From contig JAEEYE010000007.1 of NCBI GenBank assembly GCA_016291665.1, positions 1 to 64,000 of the forward strand: a DNA stretch of 64,000 nt, read 5' to 3'. The DNA is from Oxalobacter sp. (GTDB taxonomy: Bacteria > Pseudomonadota > Gammaproteobacteria > Burkholderiales > Burkholderiaceae_D). A program made the translations under genes and the position numbers. The notes beneath the pieces are model-generated. The model was given only the letters and a program-made list of their open reading frames with translations. It did no database searches and was not told the DNA's origin. Shown here piece by piece: positions 1-15,000 of this stretch (position 1 is its first letter; each line of letters opens with the position of its first letter).

Positions 1-3000
1 CCGCAGACAGGGCGACACTGCCTTCCTTCCCCCTTTCTTCTGAGCCGTTCACGGTGGTTTCGCCATGCAGATCGAGCTTCCCTCCCTGACGGAGATTGCT
101 CAGGCTGACATTACCATTGACCTTTGCGTCGATCCTGGCATCCAGTATGGCAGCCTGCGCTGCCATCAGGATATCGCCATCAATGACGCTGTCCCCCATG
201 CCCTTGGCTGTGAAGCTAGAGAAGCGATTATCCTTATTCTGAATATCAACAGTACTGCCCGTCATTGTTGTCACCGATTCGGCAGTAATGGAACCTTTAC
301 TGGTTTCATAGACCTTACCGCCCGCTTTTGCATTGAACGCCTGCGGAATGACCAGCGCCGAATCGATCTTTAAATCATCTGCCGCTTCAGCGGCCAGATC
401 ATGGCCTGCATTGACCCCACCTTCAAAATTGACCGATCCGCTCCGGGAAACCAGCCTGATGTCCCCATCAGCAGTCAGCGGTTTACTGAATGAAGTTGTC
501 AGATCGGCATCCGATTCAAGCATGATGTCACCTTGCGCCACATCGGTCTTCTGTGCAGTAACCGCAGACGCCAGGATAAGGTGCCCGTCTTCTGAGAGAT
601 TGGTAACGGATACATTACCCTTGACGGTTGGAACAACCGCAACCTTCAAATCAGGCGTACCTTCCAATGAACCGTTCGCCTTGACCAGCACATCGCCTTC
701 AATGGCTGCAATGCTCTGGTCGGGCTGAACAAGCCCCTGCACGGTGATGGCTTCAAAATGGTTACCGCTCTGCTGGATGTCGATGCCTTGGCCGACTGAC
801 GCATTGACTGCCGCTGCCACCACAGAAGCCCCCGTTTTTTCCTTGACAGCGCCTTTAGCCGTCATGTTGAGGTTCCCGACCATTTCCTGCTGACCGGCAA
901 TGACAATGTCTTTGCCTGCTACGATGTCAAGATCCTTGCCCGTCTGGACATCACCATCCAATACCACACTGCCAGAAACCGACGTGAGATTGACATCATC
1001 CTCGGAATGGATGGACTTGCCCGGCATTGTCGACAGATCACCATCAGCTGTCAGGGAAACCATACCCTGCGCCGTATCGGATTTCCGGGCGGTCACGCCA
1101 GTCTCAAGAACCAGGCTGCCATTTTGATCCAGATTGGTGATGGCGATATCACCATTGACGGGAGAATCAAAGGCAACATAAAGTGCTTCACCGCCATGAG
1201 TCTTCACCGTGACACTACCATTGATGTCGACAGGATCTGACGCCCCTTCGGGTATGACACCGCTTGCCGTGTAACTGGCGAAATGGTTGCCCTCATTCGC
1301 AAAACTGACCGACTGGGCAGACAGGGTCTTCAACGCACCGGCTGTAACTGCGCCGCTGCCTGTCTGGCTGACCGCCCCGGATTCAGACGACAGAAGCAGT
1401 GTCCTGCCATCCGTGACATATCCCTTGTCATTAACAGCGCCAACGCGGGATGCGGCAGCAAGTTTCAGGTTATCCGCTGCATGAAGCGCCACATCACCGC
1501 CTGATGTGAGGGAGCCTTTGACTTTGATGGTATCCGTAACAGGCAGGCCTTTTTCATCAGTAACAGGTTTTCCGTCTTCATCCGTCTTGACAACGGTCTT
1601 TTCATAAGACCCCAGGAGATCCAAGCCGTCCTCACTGGATGCGGTGAACGTATCTTTCGTCTGGATGACACCCAGTCTCATCGTGTCACTGTCGCCGCCT
1701 GTCACGCCATGGAGGTTGGCAGACGCTGCCGCAATCTCGATGACAACGCCAGTATTCAACAGCCGCAATGGCTTTTCATCCGTTCCTAGGATGCCTGTAT
1801 CGGGATTGACTGTCAGTGACAGGCCTTTCTTGGCATTGATGTAGGCGATGTCCGCATTGGCATCCCCCATGACAATCCCCTTATCGGACGCTAGCGCAAC
1901 CGTGTCCGCAGACCGGATGGCATCCAGTTTCAACAGGTCATCATTCACGTTCCTGATGTAGATGCTGCCGTCTGCCCGGGCAGTCAGGTTGCCAGCCAGG
2001 TCAACCGTCAGATTTTTGACTTTCGCCTTGTCATCCATCAGGCCAATGGAACCAGTTCCCCCTTCGACGATCAGGTTACGGGCAACCACATTGGCGGTAT
2101 TCCAGTTGGCCCCGCTTTCGTCATCGGCATCTTCCAGCGCATTGTAGACGCCTGCCTTGCCATACAGACGCACATCACCCGCCTGGTCTTTGACACTCAC
2201 CTGATTGAGGTTCAGGGCAATGGCCTGTTCTGTCTTGGTCTTATTACGGCTGGCAAGATAGACATCCCCTTCATGGGACGCATCCGGTCCGGTCGATTCG
2301 GCAGCAACGGTACCTGTTGCATAGATGCCCAATGCCGACTTGCCTCCGATGATGAACTTAGCAATGACAGGATCACCGTCTTTGTAGTGGTCAATGACCG
2401 GATTACCGTCTTTGTCCAGCACAACCTTACCTTTGTCATCCAGCTTGTAGACCGGTATCTGCTGCTTGACCGGGTTGCCCTGCGCATCCTTTTCATATTC
2501 CACATTGACATCAGCCGCATCGGCATTGGCCAGCATCTTCAGGTAATCCACATACGTCTTGCCAGTTGTAGGGTCTGTGTAGCCATTGTCGAGCATCTCG
2601 ACGGTAATGACTTCCTGGGTATCCTTGTCGATACCGACACCCATACCTTTCAAGGTAATGTTCCTGCCCGAGATATTGGCATTTTTCTTTTCCGGGTCTG
2701 TGGAACCGGTATCCTTGTTGACGATGCTGTCCCTCACTGCATAGAGCATCTGTTCTTTTGTCCAGTTATAGGTCGGATGGTCGCGTTTGTCGACCAGTGC
2801 CAGATAGGTACTGTCGGAAGCCAGATAGGCTTCGGCATCCTTGTATTTCCCGAATTTCTGAGACTGGCTGTCCAAGCGTTCTTTCCTCGTCTGGTATTCC
2901 TGATAAGCAACTGACTTCGGATCATCAGGCGCTTTTGGATTGGCCTCGTACCAAGCCTTCAACACCAGATAGTCCGCAAAAGACTGTTCGATGTCCGCCT

Positions 3001-6000
3001 TGTAGGTATCGACATTCTGGGCCAGTTTACGGGTATAGTCGCCTTCACCTGCAATCAAGCCATTGTCAATCCACCGCTGGATGAGGGTATCGGTATCCAC
3101 ATTATTGACAGTTCCCTGGTAAGGCGTCGCATCGATGAATGTCCCTGCCGAAGCAGTCAACGCCACATCACCCGTCGTAGCTGTAATGGTACCCACACGC
3201 ATATCACCCGTTCCTTGGAGCAAGCTGATGTCATTGCCCGCCTTCACATTGATGCTGGCTGACAACGGATTGTCGCCTTCAGCATGCTGGGCAACCTGCA
3301 CTTTCAGAGGTGCATCGTCCTTTCCGACAGAACCCTGGCTACTGGCCAAGTCAATCTTCGCCCCTTTGACGCCATAGGCATCATCTGCAGACGCCTGCGC
3401 AATATCCCCCGTTGCCGTCAAGGCGGCATTCTGGCTACCATAAGTGTCCACTGCCAAGGTATCCCCCACACCGGCAGCAAAGTTGGCTAATTCGACGGCA
3501 CCGGTCACATTGGCTGACAGATCTCCTGCCTGGCTGACCATATTGAGCTTGACCGGCTGCTTCTCATCCAAGGCATCAATACTGATGTTTTCAACAGCCC
3601 CTTTTGCGGTCAGGTTGGCCTGGTTGACAAAGAAGGTCGTCCCGGCCTGTTGGGCAATCCTGCCATCGGTCACATGGACATCCAATGTCGCACCGGAGAC
3701 ATTGTTGCGGACATTGTTGCCCAAAGTCACATCCTTCGTACTGGAAATGGCAATGGAACCGTTTTCCTGACCTAAAAAGCCCACTGTAATCGGATAGTCC
3801 GCTTTCAGGCCATTGGCATATGTCTGGGTCGCGCCGGTCGTTACCGTCCACTTGCTGTAGTAATGCTTGTTCAGGAAATGCCATTCGGTCCACGAATCGA
3901 CGCTGGAGCGCTGTTTATCATCCACCCGGTTGTCTGCAACCAGGGAATAGGCAGGATCATCCGCTTTACCCTCGGTGAGGTACCCGCCATCGGGCAGCGG
4001 ATCGCCCTGCGTCGTTACCGGATCGCCATGTTGGTATTCTGACGTCTCATATTGGCTGATATCGTCGTCTGTCTTGATAAGCCCCAAGAACTTGGTGGTA
4101 TCCGTTTGATAGGTAATCTTGGTAGTGGTCTCCGTACCATCGCTCCAGTTGTAGCGGAGGTTTTCCTGCGGCTGATAGACACTGGAAGGATCACCTGTTA
4201 TGACATATTGGGCTTTTTCAGCATCGGTTGAGGCTTTCAGCCACTTCTCATAGTCGGTCACCGTTGTCGTACCAGAGCGGGTATAGGTCACCCGCGTGTT
4301 CTTCTGGGTATCGGTGACCTCGATAACCCCATTGATCTGGTTGTTCAAGACCTTACCCAAGGTCAATGGAGCCGATGATTGGTTCTCAATGGCAATGGCT
4401 GCCCCACCATCAGCAGCATAAACCTTACCCTTACCCGTACTTAAAATACGGCCTGAGAGATAGACTTTACCGCCTTTCGTATCAATGTCTTCAGCAACAA
4501 GGCCTCCTGAGGTCGGGTCGTAATAGACTTGGACTTCATAGGTATAGAGACCATCATCACCTTTTTTCATGCCACCATCATTGACCTTGTACATCTGGCG
4601 GCCGTTGACCATCACACCACCCGTATGGCTTTCACTGGCCTTGATGGCACTTTGCAGGGCATCTTCAGTCACAGTGGCCGCGTAGTTACCAAAACCGCTT
4701 TGGATCAAGCCATTGATGTTGATGGACGTGGCGGCCAGGTAAACACTACCGCCGGCAATACGGCCACCTGATTCAGCCTGATCAAGTATGGGCTTGACCT
4801 CGCCTTCTGATCGGGAACGCCCTTCATGCAGGTCGGATGTATGATCCCCCATATAGGTCATTGTCCCCCTTTTGACCTCCCCTTCCAAGTCGGCCAAGAC
4901 CGCCTCAGGCGTATAACCGATATTGACCATCCCATCGGTAAAGCCCTGGGTAATGTCGTCTTTTGCTGTCAGGACAATTTCCTTGCCATTGATGCTGACC
5001 GGTTTTTCGGCGGTACCGGAATCAATGATGATGCTGCCTGACTTGTTATCGATCGCAACCTTACTCTTATTCCCTTGGATGACACCGGCCACTTCCACAT
5101 TGGATAACGCCGTATAGGTTCCTTCAACAGGATTGCCCTTGTCATCCTTGCTGACAACCGGGATATCCGTACGGTGGACATTTTCATTGGCAACCGTAAT
5201 GCCACTGTCTCCCGCCTTGCCCGTGACAAACTGGCTGAAATCAGCCTTATCCTTATACTTCGAGTCCTTATTAAGCTTGTTGACCTTTTCAATGCCTTCC
5301 TTGCCATCGGACAACAGGGTATCGTTGAACACAATACCACCCCCCTCATCGCCGATGGTCATCTGGTTCAGTTTTAGGTAGGCATTGGACGTATTCTTGA
5401 CGGTAACCGATGGATAGCCATCCGCCTTGACCGCCCCTTTACCATAGAAGTTGTCCGCATGGACGGTAACATTGCCACCACTGGCGGCCAATTCAGGCGG
5501 CATCTCAACATAAACCACCTGATACCCTTCCAAGACCGGAACTTTCTGTTCCCGACCCTTTTCATCGATTTCGGTCTTCAGGAGGTGCAGGCGGTCCATC
5601 TGGTCTTCGAGGGCCTGTTTTTCCAACAGGTAACCCGAATAAGCCGTCAACTGGTCTTTGGTTAAATCCTTGCCCTCATACGCTTCCAACAGCTTGTTCA
5701 GGTTGTTCCACTGGTCAGCCAAAACATTCGCATAATCCACAGCACCGGACTTGACTTCGCCCTCCAGGTCGGTGACATGCTGGTTCTCACCATCGACGAT
5801 ACTGATCGTGTAACTGCCTGCGGTACCTTGCCCTTCCCCTTCTTTAATCGTCCCTTCAGGAACCTTCTCCCCATCAACCGTCACGAAGAGCTTGCTCTTG
5901 ACCCCTGCCTGAACCAACGCCTTATCTGCCACCTGGACTGCATTGTCGGTGTTGCGGGTGTAATTCGCCTGACCATCTTTGACGGTCAGCATTTTCTTGT

Positions 6001-9000
6001 CACTTTTTGTTTTGGTATACAGGCAGGCACTCCTGGATTCAATATACCCGTCTTCGATACCACTGTCGGCCACCACGTTGATGTTACGGATGGCCTTGGC
6101 AGTCCCCGTGCCCATCACATTCACCTGGTTGTTGCCCGTAATCTTGGCATCAGGATCGGTCGGCCAGGCGATAGGAACCACGCTCTCGTTATAGGCTTCA
6201 GAGACGGTTTCATGGCGCAGGTAGGCTTGGGATCCGTCCAGTCCTGCCCCCGCATACAGGTTGATGTCACGTGTACTGTCAATCGTCCCTTTGACTGTAA
6301 CCGTGTCATTGCGCGTCGTATAGTTCTGCGCCTTGGAATTTGGCGCAACCCCAACCACACCGGCAATATAGACATCCGCATCCACGCGTTCAGACAGGTT
6401 TTCAGACGCACTGAGCGTAATCCCCCCGTCAGCATAGGTACCGGTATTCTTCAGGAGCGCCCCTTCTTCAAGCGTGACCTGGTTGTTATACGTATGGGTG
6501 GTATAGGCCCTGGCAGTGCCCCCTTCAAAACCACCCGCAGCAAACGCCATCACGCTGTTGTCCATCTGGGACTTCGTCGATGCAGCATAACGCTGCTGGC
6601 CAGACGTCAGGATAGACGCATTCTTACCGATATCGATGGCAGCCGTCTTCGTAACGGTATCATCCGAAGTCTGGACGGTACCAGCTGCGACGCCCCCCAC
6701 AACACCATGGACACGGTTTTCATACTTGCCACCCTGATTCGTCGCCAACTGGTTCTGGGCAGACATATCAACGGTATCTGCAACGATCTTCGCATCATCT
6801 GAGACATTCAGCTGCGCTTTACCCTCCATCGTGTTTTCAGCCTGGACCCAGGTAACATCCACGCCGCCCCCATGGCCCGAATAGGCTTCAGACGCCAGAC
6901 TGTCGCTCTGCACGGCCCCGGCATTGACCGAACCAGCCTGCCACGTGCCACTCAACGTTGCCGTGGCATCCGTCCCAAATGTATTGACGGCCTTTGAAGC
7001 CTGACTGATGCCGATGACAGCCCCCCCATTACCGCTCGCGTAATTGTCGACCGACACATTGCCATGCGCGGAAAGGTCAACTGAGGCAACAGAACCACCT
7101 GCAACAGCAGCTGATACCGAATCCTTGGCAGTCGCTTCAGCCTGCAGGGCGCCATTCGCCCCGAAATGCGCGAAATCCAAGGCTGAGATATCCATCATCT
7201 TGGCCCAGTTCTGATGGGCAACCTCATTGCTGGCTGAAACCGTCAGTTTGGTCTTAGCTTCCCCGGCATCATCCAGTTTGTAATTTTCTTCGCCCACACT
7301 GACCTCGGCACGGGTTCCGGTTATTGTGTCAGCGATATCCGGCGTAACATTAGTACCTGCTGCGACATTGACACTCCAGAGTTCACCCGAAGCCAGCGCC
7401 CGGTCCTTTTCCCCAATCAAAGACCTGAAGGTCAGGTCGTCCACATCGAAACGGTTGCCAGCGGCCACATCAACGACAGCACTTGACTCAGCATCCACCC
7501 AGCCTTTTGATAAAAATCCGCCGACTATCGTCCCACCATGGTTGTCCACCGAATAGGTCAGGCTTGGGGCATTGTTTGCCGTAAAGGTCGCCAACGGGGC
7601 ATCAACCGTCAGATGGTTACCAGAAACCGAAACCCCAGCGGTACTGTGGTCCTCTGCAAACGCCCAGGTACCATCGAGTCCAACACCGGAAATACCCACA
7701 CCATAAGCCTTTGCCTTCACGTCATCACGTTTCTGGGCATCAACCGTCAGCCGCTCAGCCGCTTTGATGGTCCTGTCCTGGGTATAATCGAGGTCAACCG
7801 TCGTGGCACTTTGGTCATCGACAGACGCATGCACCACCTGAACAGCCGCAATGCCGACTGTGGCTGCTATGGCATTGGCTTCTTTGGATGCCACATCACC
7901 TGCCATCAACTCAACAGTGGTTCCCGTCACATCCGTATCTTTCAGTGTCACACCGGAAGTGCCGAGCATGTTGGCATTGGCGATTGCCGGGGTTCCTCCG
8001 GCGACACCGACATTACCCACGCCGGTCAGGGCAAAAAGCCCGGGTTGGCTGTCCTTGACTTCTTCTTCGGTCTTGCCCTGTTTGATGGCTTCTTCATAGC
8101 CATCGACATGCTTTTTGTTGTCACCAATCAATGAGGTGACCTTGACATCCTTGCCTGTAGCACTCACGTTGTCCAGCACGACATCCGTATCATAGTGGAC
8201 CTCTGCATTTGATACCGTCGTGATAACCGCCAAGCCGGCCCCCACACCGCCAGAACCAGCCTGCGAATTGATGCGGTTCCTCTCAGTGGCACTGATGGCC
8301 ATCGACCCCGTTTTTTCATCGGCTTTGAGTGTTGAGGCCGAAACAAGGGTATGCACCCCTGTCAGATCCGTTGCCTCCTCACCGACCCCCATGTGAAGCG
8401 CTGTTTCCTCCCTGACCGAAGCCTGACCCGCCTTATCCATCCCGGCAAAATAGCTGGTCATATCGGTATCCTGCCCGTTGGCTTCCTTGATTTTGGCCTT
8501 CACCTTCTCATCAGAAATCACCTGGTTGACTGTCGTATTCTGATAATTGACACCAATGGCCCCAATCGCACCAGCAATATTCACAACCATCTGCCGCAGA
8601 TCACGCCGGCCTTCTGTCTCAACCGTCAGCTGCTTGGTGGCGTTCAATTGACTGTCCGTCACCTTGGCGTAGACCTGATCATGGACAGTATTGTTGGTGC
8701 TGTTGACGCCTAGGGAGAAGAACGCAGATCCCGAAATATCCGCCCCATAGTTTTCAGCATAAAGGTCTTCTTTTGCGCTGACATCAATGGTATCTGCATG
8801 TAAGGTGGCATGATCTACCGTAGTACCCACTTCCGCGTCAAAATCATTGTTCGTAAAGGTCCCTGAACCGGTTCCCCCTAACCCTGCCACACTGGCTGCC
8901 GCAAAATAGCTTCCGGTATCAACCGTATTGGACGAGCCAACTTCTACTTGGGTATTCCCTGCTGATGTCTGATGGTCTGAAACCGTGGACTGGGTCACAT

Positions 9001-12000
9001 CAGACAGCACGGTCGGTGTCACTGAAATCGACCCGATACCAGTACCCAATGCGGCTCCTTTCACCGTAAACGCGACATCGTACGTCCCAATATAAGCGCG
9101 TGAGAGGTTGTCTGCCTTGACTGATGCCTTATCTGAAATACCGATATCCGCATACTGGACGGATGCCTGCGTCGTCGGATCGATGGTATCCGTCAAGATA
9201 TTGGCAGCGGCACTGACACCTGTTCCAGCGCCTGCTCCTGCAACACCAAGGTTGGAAAGCCCCTGTTTGGAGAGGGCAAGGACGTCCAAGTCATGGGCAT
9301 TGACCAACGCCTTATGGGCTGCATCCTTGCCTGCCAGTTTGGCCGTCACCGTCCGTCTGGCCACATTCGCATTCTGGGTCGCCCCGACACTGACATTTTC
9401 AGAACCGGCCAGACCTACTTCAAAAGTACCGATATTCGTGTAGTCAGATGCTGCAACCCGGACATCCTGCCTGCCACCGACATCAGGTACGCGTGAATCA
9501 TCACCGACGCTCTTGACAGACTGGCTGTTGATACCGGTTTCCGTCACCAGTGCCTGGGTATTACCCGTAATGAAATTTTCATTGAAAGTCAGCTCAACAG
9601 CGACTTTCCCAGCGCCCCCTCCGGATATCAGATCAGACGCAATCGCATGGGTTGCCGAACTGTCAACAACCACACCCGTCTTTTCTGTTTCTTTACGGGC
9701 CTTCTTCAGCCGGCTGGCATCAAATGTTTCCTTGCTGGCCTGCTGGGCAATGATGGCATCATCATCGATTTGGCTGTTTAACGTGACAGTACTACTGGTA
9801 TTACCTTTGGCTGTCAACGTACTGCCCGATACGGCCGCAGTGGTATCGCCAGCAATCTTATTGATGGCCACCGAAGCACCGATGGCAGCCGACTTGGCAC
9901 CTTCAATGGCGCCGGCATAGTTGTCAATCAATTCATCACTTGCCGCGACAACACCGATGTTGCCTTCACTGGTGATGGTGGAATTTTTGACATCTGCTGT
10001 CGTGGAACTGTTGATGTAATTGTAGCTGAACGATCCAGCTGCAGCCACGTCACCCGCACTGCCGGCAAAACCCGCTGCCACACCGACATCCTGTGAAACA
10101 GCATTTGACTGCACAAGCAGATTGCCGACATTGAACGTCGAACCAGATACCTGTGCCGCCTGATGGTTGCCAATCTTGTTGATGGCAAGGCCAACGCCAG
10201 CTGTAACCACGGTCTTACCGAATGAACCGGCCACGGCAACACCGCCAGAACCAATATAATTGTCAGCCGTTGACGTCACAGACACATCGGCCAAATGCGA
10301 CCCCGTTGGCTTGCCCGCGCTGTCCACATCAACCGTCGAATCGATAATGGCAGCTGTACTCTGCTTGGCAATCACCCCGGCGGCAGCTGCACCCTGGCCA
10401 TTCAATTTATTGTCACCGCCTGCGCCAATACCCAAGCCAACACCCGCTGTCTGCAGGGAGAATTTATCCGACTCGCTGACCTGGACCGCCGGATTGCTGG
10501 AACCGGCTTTCTTCGTCGTAATGGTGGCGCCTTTGATTTCTGAACGTAGGATTTCTTCTGGCTCGTCAGAAGCTGCGCTGGTTCCCCCAATTTCACTGTA
10601 ACCAATGGCAACACCAACTGCGGCAGACCCTTTACTGAACGTCAGCTCTCCCGCTCCCGTCCTGCGTGTGGACTTATCTTCAGCATTGACCTTGATAGCG
10701 CTGACATCCGAAAGGACTGCGCCATACGCCGTCTCTTTTCCTGTTTTGGGATCCTTAACCTTATACTGTTCAATGGCCGCTTCGGTATCGTTATTACCCA
10801 TATTGATGGCCAAGGTACCGTTCCAGGCCGACTTTTCGGTAGAAATCTGCGCCCCGAAGGAAACTGCTGTAATGTCTGAACCATTTTGGGCATCGATATT
10901 GACAACTGATGTGCCACTGCCATCCATAGCCTGGACAGTGCCCCCCTGCATCAGCGCCTGCGTCGTACTGTCCAGACTGTTATAGGCAAAAGCCAGCCCT
11001 ACTGCCGTGCCTTTACCCAACCCGAGCTCCCCGGCAACGCCAACGATGGTAGCATCATTGTTGGCAACCGCATTCACCTGGCCCGCATGGAAGGTATTAT
11101 TGCCCAACAACGCCGTATTCTCGGCCGTCAGGTCATTCCAGGAAAAAGACCCGGCACCGTTGAACTTGTCGCCCGCAACCGCAACACCCGCTGCCACATC
11201 GACAATCGTGGTCTTGCTGTCTGCCTGTCCTTGGACGGTCTGGGCGGTGATAGCCGAATCAGCCACCGTTGCCTTCATTTTCTCGGTCAGATCATTGATT
11301 GAGCCGGCAACACTGGCACCGCCCTTGCCCGACTTGTCAAAACCGATGGCCACATTGACGACCTTGCTGCCTCCTTTGGTGTCATCAATCAGGTCTTTAC
11401 CCTTTTCTCCCAGATAACTCGTCCCTTCTGGATCAGCGCCCCGTTTTTTCAGGTAATCCTGGTAGCTGCTCTTATTGGCCGTATCATTAGCCTCAACAGC
11501 CACTGTTTTACCGCTGGTGATAGTGGCCTTTTTGACGAACGCCTCAGAATCGTTGTCCACTTGACCAAAAGCAATTGCAAACGCCGCATCTTTACCGGTA
11601 TCTTCTGTGCTCACTGCACCCGCAATGGCAGCATTGACCTGAAGCGATGCTTTCGCCAGGTCAACCGTCATATCGCCCATCTGGGTATATGTGCCCCCAT
11701 AGATGCCGCTTTGCAGTGTGTCCTTAATCTTGGAAGCTGCTGCCGTTCCCCCAAAAGCAACGCCATCGTCACCGCTGGAAGTCCACGAAAAATCAACACC
11801 GCCAGCCACTTGGATGTCCTGGTTGAAAGCCCGGTTGGTCAGTGCCGTCTGATTGCCGGTGACCGTATCATTGACCATCAACGCATGGATGTCCGTGTCC
11901 ACACCGTTGTAGGATACAGAAGCAGAGAGGCTCGCCTCTTTGCCACCGCCCTGTCCTTTGGAAACCGCCAAGCCAATCCCCAACCCCACATCGGCCCCTG

Positions 12001-15000
12001 ATTTTGATGCTTCATTGGTAATCGATGATGCCTTGTCAACCGCTGTATTGCTGATGATGGCAGACACATCCCGGTCATCCAAATTGAGCGCCAACGCCAT
12101 TCCGGCGCTGACTTCCTTAGAACCACCGGCGGCTCCCCCTGTATGGGCATTGATGGCAGCCCCTCCGGCCCATGCACCACTAAACAGCGAATCGTCTGCT
12201 TTGACATTGACCGCTTTCAAAGCGGCGTTTTCAGGCGCCTTGATGACGGTGTTGTCCATCAACGCCACTGTCTGACCTTCGCTGACATTGACAGCAAGAC
12301 TCCCTGCTGCTGCAACATGGATATTCACATTATTCGCCTGTATAGGCTGGCCAGCCCCAGCACCACCTGCAGCACCACCCGCTGCGCCCGCCGCATCACC
12401 GGGATTCAATTTATTCTTCTTGAAGTGCCCCCCCATTTTCTTGCTCAGGACACCAAATGGGGCATTGATGACGCCAGGTAAAAAGTCCGACATGAATGAA
12501 GAAGCCCTCGAACGCTTCAAGGCCTTGTTGTACTTGTCATACCATTCATGTTCGCTACTGCTATATGTCCCCTCAATTGCAATACTGTTGACAGTTCCTG
12601 AAGTGGTTGCATTAAGGCTGAAATTATTGGCCTGGATTGATCCCGCCTCGCCTTCTTTTGTTGCGCTGCCCAACGACCCGGTTAAATCCACGGTAGTTGC
12701 CTTAGCAGGATTTTCCTTGCCATCATAGGTATGGACAGCAACCGACTTGGCCACTTTGCGTGCCAGGTTGACGGCATTGGCCTTTCTGACGTTAACATCC
12801 AACTCCTTGTCAGATGCTGCCTTGTTCGAAAGCAGATCAGCCTCCAATTCAGCCAACTTGGTGTCATAAATCACCTGCAACCGCCGGGTGATTTCTGATT
12901 CCCGGTCTTTGGGTTCAATGACCTGATCTTTGATATCCTGTTCGACCTCTTGGGTAACCTGATCTTGATACCCATCGCGGTAATCCTTAGCCTGTGACTG
13001 AGCCTGTTCCTTTTCTGCAGCCGTCAGCCAGTCACTGCCAGACTTGCCGTCTTTGGCATTATCCGCAATGACTGCTTCTGTATTCGCATCAAAATGAGTG
13101 ACGTTAAGTCCAAAACCGACCGAGGCATAAGAGCTGTCATTACCCAATGTCGCCCCACCTGCAACTGCTACAACATTGCTGTCATTTTTGGCATTGATGT
13201 TGATGTTTCCAGCCCCAGACAATTGGGCTTCATCATCCATTGAAATCAGGCTGTTGCTGTCACCTGTCATGACATTGACCATGCCAGTGATACCCACTGT
13301 CCCAGCTTCACCGGCACCATAGACAATGCCATACTGCTTCATCACATTGTCTGATTCAACCGTCACATCCTTAGCGCTGGTAATGGCGGCCTTTTTGCCC
13401 ATCAGGACCAAGCCGTCTCCCGTAATATCCTGGACGGCAAGGCTCAACCCAACACCGCTTTTGCCGGATTCATTTGACTGCAGGTACTTACCACCCGAGC
13501 CCGTAATCGCAACGGTCTGTGTCTGGGTCCCTGCATGGACTTTGGCGTCACCTGCAGCCACCACCGACGCGTTTTCTGCCAGAGAGACGACCGCCTGGTT
13601 ATGCAGGATATCGATATTCGCTGCGCCAGCCACATCGAGCTTGGTACTATCACCGCCCTTTTTGGTATTGGCAACTTCAGCCCGGGCGTAATAATTGGTA
13701 TAGGTGGCAGGGTCTATAAGCGCCAGGACATCTCTCCCCAACTGCTTAAGTTTCTCGTAAGCTTCACTGAGATCCTTGATCGAATCTAAAAAGGCATCTA
13801 TCCGACGAGACCCTATCACTTGGACTTCCGTCAGCTTAGCGGGTAATTGGGTAGGATCCTCAACCTGTTTGAGTTCATCAAGCTTTTTACCGATTGCTTT
13901 GATGCTGGAGATATCCCTCCCTGTCTTCTCAGCCTCCTCAATGAATTCATTAAAGGTCTCTGCGACCTGCAGACCAGCATGAATGACAGGGTTGTAGGAC
14001 ATGTTGGCATCGGCAGTCACGGAGACCTTCTTCCCAATGAGTTCCGCATTCTTGCCCAGGCTGACCAACGCTGTATTCTCGACGTTGCTGCCTTCAACAC
14101 CGACTGCAACCATGACTTTCGTCTGCTGATCATCCTCCTGGTTGTTGCCAACGCCTTCTGCTACGACATTAAGCTCGCCCATATCAATCCGGGTATTCAG
14201 GCTGATATCATTGGCCTTGCCCGCATCGATGACGACTCCGTCACCGACTTTAATCTGGGCGGTATTGTCCTGCAGATCAACCGCAAGGCTGACTCCTGGC
14301 TTCAGATAAGTCCCTAAGTTTGACAGGAAATTGGACGCGACATCCCCGCCAGCCCCCCCTGCTGCCGAACCCGCACCACGCCCCAATTTGGTCTTGATCT
14401 TTTGAAGCAGCGTATCCGCTTTGCCATGAACAAAGCCAATCAATGGATCCAGCCACACATCGGTGATACCGGGATCTTCCTGCCACTTGGGTTTGAATGG
14501 CGCCTCATAACTGATACCCCCCAAGGTATTGGAAACAGTTATGGAACCTGCTGTAGCATTGTCAGATGTATTGCCGGCAAAAATATTGACCCATGGCGGC
14601 AGTTCATTGTCACCATTCTTCTTCCGGTTATCTTTGCCCTTGGCTTCAATAGACCGGTCAATGATGACGGAAGCATCCGAATCACTGTCAATAACCCCAA
14701 TTGCAGTTGACGCAAATGTCTTGTCTGGGGCAGAAGATTCCACCTCCATCGACAGGTCTTCAGAAACATTGGCACTGATATCAACCGCACCACCGGCTGT
14801 TATCTTCTTGTCACCAGCATGAAGGTTGACAGCGGCATTGGTATCACTGGCAATGACGCCTAACGAAATATAGATCAGGTTGGCCTCGGGTGCGCCTGGG
14901 TCATCTGAAAGTTCTGTGGCCGACTTGACCTTCATTTCGACCGTCGTATCCGCAGACGCCTTAAGTGTCAGGTCACCCTTTGATGCAATATCCCCATTGA

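Noticed and set aside
5777-6802. 341-codon plus-strand frame inside the adhesin region
   Set aside because: It is antisense to the continuous adhesin frame, has no ribosome-binding site or domain, and many similar shadows occur across 1-16351.
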